Shown one piece after another: positions 58,325-64,000 of a stretch of DNA of 64,000 bases (the first letter of the stretch is position 1; every line of letters starts with the position of its first letter). The stretch is from the NCBI RefSeq assembly GCF_019059575.1, contig NW_024882729.1:1-64000 (forward strand), written 5' to 3'. The notes beneath the pieces were generated by a model. The model was not told the origin of the DNA and did not search any database. It saw only the letters and a list, made by a program, of their open reading frames with translations. Source of the stretch: Amphibalanus amphitrite (Eukaryota; Arthropoda; Thecostraca; Balanomorpha; Balanidae). A program made the translations under genes and the position numbers.

Positions 58325-59754
58325 TTACACCTGGAACTCGGCCTTTGTGAAGTCGACCCTGTTCTCACAGTCGCAGTAGACGCAGTTTCGGTAGCGCGCC
58401 ATGTAGCTACAGCCTTCCTTACAGACCTTGGGCTGGGTACGGCGGCAGTTTTGGCGTACCGCTCTGCCCTCTGCAACAAACGTCCAGTGGGGTTAGATGG
58501 GTCACGGACCAGAGGCATACTCATCACATTCATCAAAAACATACTGCACATTGTGTCCTTCCATGAGCAGGTTCGTATTACCTTGAAATTTAGAAAAAAA
58601 AATGTCTTCGATATCAGACGTGAACAGTTCGTCAATGTTTTTGTTATTTTTAGCGACTTTGGTGAAGCTTTTCGAGAAAATACAAAAAAAAAACGCGTTA
58701 GTTTAATCAAGCGTCTCTATAGGCTGTTTTGCCGGGAAGTCAGATCGGTGATGCAGGCGCGGTGGCCACTGGGGACGGCTCACGGCACTCACGGAGGGCG
58801 CCGTTGCCCGGTGTGGGCGTGCTCTTGGGCAGGGTGTCGCAGTCGATCTTGTTGCAGCGGGCCGTGTACAGGCCGCCGGAGCCCTTCTCGCTGCACGTGC
58901 AGAACTGGCACTTGCCCCGGTTCCGCTCATCCATGTAGAAGGTCGAGCCGGCCGGACAGTCTGGTCAGGGAGGGGGGAAGGGGGTCAGTATAGTTTTACA
59001 GGCAGCGCTACTGAGAGCTGTCGCCTGTCAGATGTCCCTAAGTAAAATGAAAACGATGGTAATCAATTGTTCGTCAACATCTCCAAGTGATGTAAGGAAG
59101 ATTGCATGTCTACTGCATGCGGCTATTCTTCACGTAAAAACAGGCGATCGCGTATAGGTAAAGAATATATTGGGTAAACTTACTGGCAATATTTCCCTTC
59201 TTGCAGATCTTGTAGCCTTCGCTCAGTCTCTCAAGCAGAGCTGCGCGGGGTGGATCGGGCTCCACATAGTCGATCGGGCAGGGCGTCTCCTTTCTGTACT
59301 CGATCTCGTCCCTGTTGATTGTCACTGAAATACGCCGCGCAGTTCTCAAACGGAGCTGGTAATGCCAAGGAAGCGTCGGGGCTGCGATCGAAGTGTTGAC
59401 GAACACTATAGCAGGATGGGTTGATCAGAAGTAGCGATACAATTGTTTGAAATCCTAAAGAATTACAGGGATATATGTTGTCATTATATTGTTGTTCCAA
59501 GGGTATCTAGTGGCTTACATAGGTAAAAACATGAGTGAGGTAAACTATCAACACAAGCTAAGCGTGAATAGGTAACTTGTTTCTTTGACAGTGGTTCACC
59601 TTAGTGTATGTAAACCCCGTTACAACCGCGTAGATTCGAAACGGATCCAGCTCGAGCAGTTTAGATTTAACTCACCAACACGCTTTTGCGGACCAGTTGT
59701 CCGCTTCTGGGCGGCGGACAATCCGACCGCTAGCACAAGGAGGAAGACGCGCAT
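58325..59754 (-). CDS. secreted cysteine-rich protein (pacifastin/VWC-like pattern), four exons
   Basis: Exons: 59,754-59,676; 59,324-59,184; 58,960-58,793; 58,470-58,325. All introns are GT/AG and all interrupt codons in phase 1; the sum is 534 nt, 177 residues plus stop. Residues 1-15 (MRVFLLVLAVGLSAA) form a signal peptide. Exon 2 gives a charged spacer with two Cys. Exon 3 has C-x15-C-x2-C-x-C-x12-C-x4-C (core KCQFCTC..ARCNKIDC). Exon 4 has C-x7-C-x3-C-x8-C-x2-C-x-C (core NCVYCDC) and stops after AEFQV. Fourteen Cys would allow seven disulfides. The C-x2-C-x-C..C-x4-C frame recalls pacifastin protease inhibitors and VWC modules, but the loops are longer than the usual pacifastin. Function is not established; an extracellular inhibitor or matrix role is possible. 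Confidence 0.8.
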
Positions 59755-59813
59755 CGTAGCAGAGTGACTGACTAGGACCAAGTGTACGGCCTGGACGGAG
59801 CATCGCGCCACCC

Positions 59814-59823
59814 CCTATATATA
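59814..59823 (-). promoter_or_regulatory. TATA box of the secreted-protein gene
   Basis: The minus strand reads TATATATAGG, beginning 69 bp upstream of the ATG at 59,754. A start of transcription about 30 bp downstream would give a leader of roughly 40 nt. No intron is needed between promoter and start codon. Confidence 0.7.
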
Positions 59824-59851
59824 CCAGCCGGCGATCAACGCGCCGCGCCGG

Positions 59852-59856
59852 ATTGG
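59852..59856 (-). promoter_or_regulatory. CCAAT motif
   Basis: ATTGG on the plus strand, that is, CCAAT on the gene strand, lies about 30 bp upstream of the TATA box and next to the first E-box. A five-base match is weak on its own; position is the only support. Confidence 0.35.
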
Positions 59857-59860
59857 AGCG

Positions 59861-59975
59861 CAGTCACGTGACAGACCTGTTGATCTGCCGGCGAGGTCAC
59901 GTGACCGGGCCGCTGATCTGCCGGCGAGGTCACGTGACTGGGCTGTTGATCCGCCGGCACAGTCACGTGGCCGGG
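59861..59975. promoter_or_regulatory. four CACGTG E-boxes at 33-bp spacing upstream of the TATA box
   Basis: CACGTG begins at 59,865, 59,898, 59,931 and 59,964, exactly 33 bp apart. Three copies are the full palindrome GTCACGTGAC, the fourth GTCACGTGGC. The units also share TGATCTGCCGGCGAGG-like sequence, so this is a short tandem repeat. GTCACGTGAC is the known preferred site of MiT/TFE and USF-class bHLH-zip factors. The array begins about 40 bp upstream of the TATA box, a suitable place for an upstream activating region. Confidence 0.75.
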
Positions 59976-60175
59976 TCCTGCAGTGCGGTGGGCAGCCGCA
60001 GCAGCCTCCAGCAAGGAGCTGTGCGGGCTTCCGATGGAGCGAGGACGGCCAGCGCCGCGACGCTCAGCGACGGATAATCAGACGGCCTTACAGCGGCCAC
60101 AGGGTGCCTAACTGCCCATCTCCTCCTCACTGCCTCTCTTGGTCAGGGTGGAGGCAGCCCAAAAGCACTAGAGAT

Positions 60176-60277
<102 letters not shown>

Positions 60278-60319
60278 AAAAAAAAACATATAGGGTTAGC
60301 GTAACCCCCGTCGTTTTTT

Positions 60320-60740
60320 TTTTTGCTGGGAACGGGCTATCCGGCCGGGGCTTTGGGGACAATGCCAACCACCGGGGCCGGGGCGCGGGGGAGGGGGGGG
60401 GGGCTTGCCACCTTACTTACTTCATAAAAAAGCTACAGAAACGAAAGCCGTACAGGGACCCGCAGTTGCTACTGTACAGCGACCCTGAGTAAATTGTCCC
60501 AGCACCCTCACAGGAAACAACGATAAGCTGTCAGAGGGTACTCACAGGAAACCTTAGCTGCTCTTGTACAGGGACCAGCAGTCGATATCAATGTTATCGG
60601 TTGTTACTGGACAGGACAGACGGTTAGACTTGGGGTTCGTGTACAGTAGCAACTGCGGGTCCCCGTACCAAGCGTAAGGTCTCAACAAGACAATCCTAAA
60701 GCGTCTAAAAGTTTTGACTTCAGTTCACTTAACACGCGCT
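60320..60740. mobile_element. fragment of a CCGGCCGGGGC-type G/C-tract element
   Basis: CCGGCCGGGGCTTTGGGGAC, CCAACCACCGGGGCCGGGGC and a G-run near 60,340-60,403 resemble the doubled end at 8,408 (which also contains CCCAACCACC). GTCTCAACAAGACAATCCTAAAG near 60,679 matches 8,533. The inside holds repeated GTACAGGGACC/TACTGTACAG words. It is poorly bounded. Confidence 0.45.
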
Positions 60741-61152
60741 TTGTTATAGAGGGAGGGGCGAAAACGGCACCCCTAGTATTTTCTGTTAATATCTTCTAAG
60801 GTGTTAAGTTATCTCGTTATCTCATTAAATCTCGTTAACCGCGCCGGGCCTGCGGTTTTTCGCAGATATCTCAAAAACGGCGGCGCGGAGTTTGGCACAT
60901 CTGTTCGTGCATCTTTTCCGCACATGTTGTGAAACTTTCAGACCCAGGTCGCCTAAAGTCAGGTCACCAGGTCACGCCAAGTGACCTTACCTCAGAAAAA
61001 ATAAGAATGCTCGTCGTAGCTACACCGATTGTTCGATTGCCTTGAAACGTTCAGCGATTGATTAGAGCAACATTATCTATAAAATGTATGCCTCGGAATT
61101 TTGAATCGGTGACCTAAGGTCAGGTCAATTTTGCGGCCTCTCCGTTAGGTTA

Positions 61153-62108
61153 GGGGAAAGTGGTGTAAGACGGGCACCTTAACTTTGGAGCCATTTTTCG
61201 GCCGGTTAGAAACATCATAGAAACGGGAAACCGAGTGAAAACCTTTTTTAGACATTTTACTTCCATTTGCCAGAAGATGAGGCTTAGACCTGATTCTACA
61301 AATAAACTGCAGCTATTTTTGCAAAACCTTGCAAAAACCCGTCTAACCCCACCCCATGGGGTAAGACGGTCACATGGGTAGGGCAAGACGGCCAGCTTCT
61401 TTCACCGACCAGCACAGAGCTCGCAACAAATGCCCGAGATTAGCCGCATTGATACAGTCGCTCGTTGGTCTCAAGTGCTTCGGAAATGGCAGTATACGAG
61501 ATTCGTGCAGAAGGCGTATGCTCGTATATAGGCCCTAGTTCAGAAGCCATGCAGAACCGTTTGTCACATTCATTATTCGAGAATAAACTGTGTCGAAGGA
61601 ATATTGCTAACATGTCTGTGAGTATCAGAATCAAACATATTCTTGTTAGAAATGCTTCTTTTTTCCTACAGCAACAAAAATATTTTCACCATTACAGACC
61701 CATTGGATTCATAGTTGCCCGTCTTACCCCAAACTCAATGTCAGAAGTTTAGCACGATTTTTCTCTGTCGACAATTTGATGCAGACAAAGCAAATCCGCG
61801 GTAAATGAACACTGCGGCATATGAGTGTACCACAAGTGATTGCGAGTTTTTAACCCTATAGTGCTGCACACAAAGCTTGCATAATGCACAATACATTATG
61901 GATGTTTTCAATGGAATGACTGTTTTAAATAAATCAAAATAAAATATTATCGACTGAACACAAACAGAAAAATTCACCAGACTTCAATGGTGGTGTGTAG
62001 TGGGAAAGGCAATTCTGGTCCTAATTTTTCTCGCTCGTAGCGCTATTGGTTTGGTCTGCAGAAGGGGTGCCCGTCTTACCTACCCTGACCGTCTTACCCC
62101 ACTTTCCC
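61153..62108. mobile_element. TA-flanked inverted-repeat element (GTGGGGTAAGACGG family)
   Basis: The left end GGGGAAAGTGGTGTAAGACG and the right end CGTCTTACCCCACTTTCCC pair, with TA at 61,151 and 62,109. Two more GTAAGACGG motifs lie inside, near 61,371-61,390. The host phrase CCATTATAAGTCAATGG is broken at its TA, as judged from the intact versions at 40,540 and 56,839. The ends are close relatives of those at 49,389. Confidence 0.75.
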
Positions 62109-62307
62109 TATGTCAATCGGCGAAAATTGAAAAGCGTCTGTTTTGCACGAACGCTATTCTAGACACTCTCAAGCATCGAGATGTGGGTAAGATTGACACA
62201 CTGAACCGGAAAATGGCAACTGTGACCCCTCGTTATGTCCCCGAGTTCATCTTAGGTCACGAACAGAATCTAACAGTTTTTCGCTAATAACTTCTGGTAG
62301 AGGCGTG

Positions 62308-63238
62308 CTAGCCCGCGAGTTGCTGGGGGGGGGGGGGCGTTAAACGCCCCCACTTTTTTCGCTAGGCCATAGCATAAAAACGGCGCGCCGCAGGCGCGCC
62401 AAATTTTGGGTACCTGTAGGGAATTGATTGAAGTTTATTGTGACAAAGTTTAAAAAAATCAGTCGGAAAATTTTTGAGATATCGAGGTTTTAGTGACGTC
62501 ATGATTTCTGATTTTTCGACCAAAAATGGCATATGTTCAAAAAATCATATAAAATCACAGAATAGACATATAGACTTGCCGTAAACGCCATTAGACTGCC
62601 AATACCATGAAGAATCAAATGGCTATCTTCGATTATTGATTATCGTTCCGCATTTTCCAAAATCTTGAACTGAATCTTGGCAATTTCTCGTGACTTCTTC
62701 ACGACCATGATACATGAATTTCTTAAATTAAACTTTTTTAGCCAAACACGTACACATATGATAAAATGAATGTCACCATCGTGTTCTACGCCCCAAATTA
62801 CCCATAAAACATGTGTCACAGGCTGCGAATATCAGTTTTTATTTTCGGGGATATGTGCCTCCCCGGTTGACCTGACCTTGACCCTGACCTATGCTTGACT
62901 GACCCCTGCAATGAGCTGACACTCTTGTAGGCCTTATATGATGGATTGTGCACCGTTTTGACAGAGTTTATGACGAGAGGCGCCCATTGCGAAGTCCTGA
63001 AGGCCATGCTACTGAAAGCCCGATTTCAGGTGTTTGACCTGACCTTGACCTGACCTGTGACCTCAAAATTCAACTTTAAAGTACTCATCTGAAGCGTCTC
63101 GTCGCGTTCTTTAGTTTGCCGCCTCGTGCGTTTCGCTGCGCCTGTTGGTTCTCGAGTTATTGGCTGGGGGCGTTTAACGCCCCCCCCCCCCCCCAGCAAA
63201 CGGTGGGTGGCGAAATACCCCAGCAACTGCCGGGCTAG
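62308..63238 (+). mobile_element. G/C-tract element with a CTAG target duplication
   Basis: The left end is CTAG, CCCGCGAGTTGCTGGGG, G-run, CGTTAAACG, C-run. The right end is GGGGGCGTTTAACGCCCC plus a C-run, CAGCAAACGGTGGGTGGCGA, then CAGCAACTGCCGGGCTAG. CTAG lies at 62,308 and 63,235. The uninterrupted host sequence is visible at 40,739 (AGGCATGCTAGAGCGATGAA) with a single CTAG, against AGGCGTGCTAG...CTAGAGCGCTGAA here. Confidence 0.85.
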
Positions 63239-63869
63239 AGCGCTGAAAACGTCTTAGATGTGTTCGACTCGACGTTGCAGATCGACTGATTTGCAACATG
63301 ACCTTTTCCGCTCAGGTCATGACCTTGACCTGAGGTCAAATTTTGAAGTTGACCTTTCAAGGTCAAATTATAGTTCAATCGACGCGTCTCGACGAGAGGA
63401 ACACGATGTTGGCAAAAGTACCTAATGTCATGGCTCTTTTGAGTAAAAAGTTATTGCCGAAGAAAACGTTTTTCGTAAAAACGGCTATTTCTGGAGTTTT
63501 TGCCCTCTGGTAAACCGTTGATCTGAGGTCAAATCTGAGAACATTACTCAGAAAGGTCTGTAAAAGGGCTATCGAATGCGCTTTTCTGCGGCGCTGTAGC
63601 TCCATCGGTTCCCGAGATAGCCGTTGGCAGTTTCCAAAATGTTGAAATAGTCAACATTTTACCTTTGGTGACCTCTGGTGACCTGACCTTTGACCTGACC
63701 CAAAAAAGGACCAAGGTTTTTTCGTCCTTATTTTGGACGTTCTTTCGAGTGCCGCTTACGGCGTGTCGCTACGTGGCCCAGGAGCCGAGTTAGAAGGGGG
63801 GCGGGGGGTGTTCAGACAGCCCCCCCCCCCGGCCCGGCGCGTAATCTCAGAGCACCGGCCCGGCGCGGG

Positions 63870-64000
63870 TACCATGGTAATAGCCTGGGACGTAGCCAAA
63901 GGGGGCCATAATAGCACGTCCATAATAGCACGGGGGCCATGCCCCCCCCCCCCTCTGAAGGCGAAAAATAAAACAAAATTGAATAAATAATGAAAATAAA
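63870..64000. other. window end, unassigned
   Basis: A duplicated GGGGGCCAT/AATAGCACG phrase and a C-run occur near 63,900-63,953, then A-rich sequence. This may be the start of another element. Confidence 0.35.

Larger units (their letters stand above)
60835..63869 (+). mobile_element. CCCGCGCCGGGCC-type element hosting two insertions
   Basis: The left end TTAACCGCGCCGGGCCTGC lacks its G-tract hairpin. The right end is intact: G-run, TGTTCAGACAG, C-run, GGCCCGGCGCG, then a second copy CCGGCCCGGCGCGGG. Interior phrases follow the order seen in the 52.1-53.2 kb element in reverse. Insertions at 61,153-62,108 and 62,308-63,238 explain its unusual 3-kb length. TGACCT words are dense throughout. 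Confidence 0.7.

Noticed and set aside
58090..58710. Minus-strand 206-codon and plus-strand 236-codon (58,283-58,993) frames over the cysteine-rich gene
   Set aside because: They are shadow frames of the spliced gene, whose own frame has signal peptide, matching phases and cysteine modules.
59765..59771. TCAGT as the arthropod initiator of the secreted-protein gene
   Set aside because: It lies about 54 bp from the TATA box, too far for the usual spacing of about 30 bp.

Overview
The window is eukaryotic and transposon-rich: long non-coding stretches, spliced exons with GT/AG borders, (GA)n microsatellites, gypsy and LINE remnants, mariner, hAT and TTAA-flanked DNA elements. An invertebrate is likely, and an arthropod (perhaps a crustacean) is my best guess, because one gene encodes a secreted protein with a pacifastin/VWC-like cysteine pattern. 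I cannot fix the species. There are no bacterial genes, CRISPR arrays, rRNAs or tRNAs that I could recognise.

Two host genes can be supported, both on the minus strand. (1) A large gene runs from 24,685 down to at least 11,155. Exon 1 (5.1 kb) encodes about 35 tandem 27-residue Pro/Thr-rich repeats, two C2H2-like zinc fingers and a tyrosine-recombinase (Crypton/phage-integrase type) domain. A short acidic exon (19,190-19,119) and a Myb/SANT-like exon (11,330-11,155) join to it in matching phase. (2) A four-exon gene (59,754-58,325) encodes a 177-residue secreted protein with 14 cysteines. Its TATA box lies about 70 bp before the ATG, and upstream sit four CACGTG E-boxes spaced at exactly 33 bp.

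Layout: 1-2.6 kb unassigned and low-complexity; 2.7-5.0 kb nested TTAA elements; 5-9 kb diverged repeats and G/C-tract element fragments; 9.4-10.6 kb GC-rich duplications; 11-24.7 kb the recombinase gene, whose 7.8-kb second intron holds a gypsy remnant (itself split by a LINE), a small inverted-repeat element and a 70-bp satellite of AGGTCA direct repeats; 25-28 kb microsatellite, LINE scraps and a TTAA-type element; 28-36.4 kb diverged GGCC-rich minisatellites and small inverted-repeat elements; 36.6-42.4 kb a nest of transposons up to four deep; 43-45 kb unassigned AT-rich DNA; 45.5-47.4 kb mariner split by a TTAA-type element; 49.4-57 kb further elements; 57.9-60 kb the secreted-protein gene and its promoter; 60.2-64 kb another nest.

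The dominant theme is a superfamily of non-autonomous elements. They have short CCC[G/T]CGCC-type ends, a 4-bp target duplication (mostly TTAA, but ATAA and CTAG also occur), a G-tract/C-tract hairpin next to each end, and interiors packed with TGACCT/AGGTCA. I found no transposase for them here.
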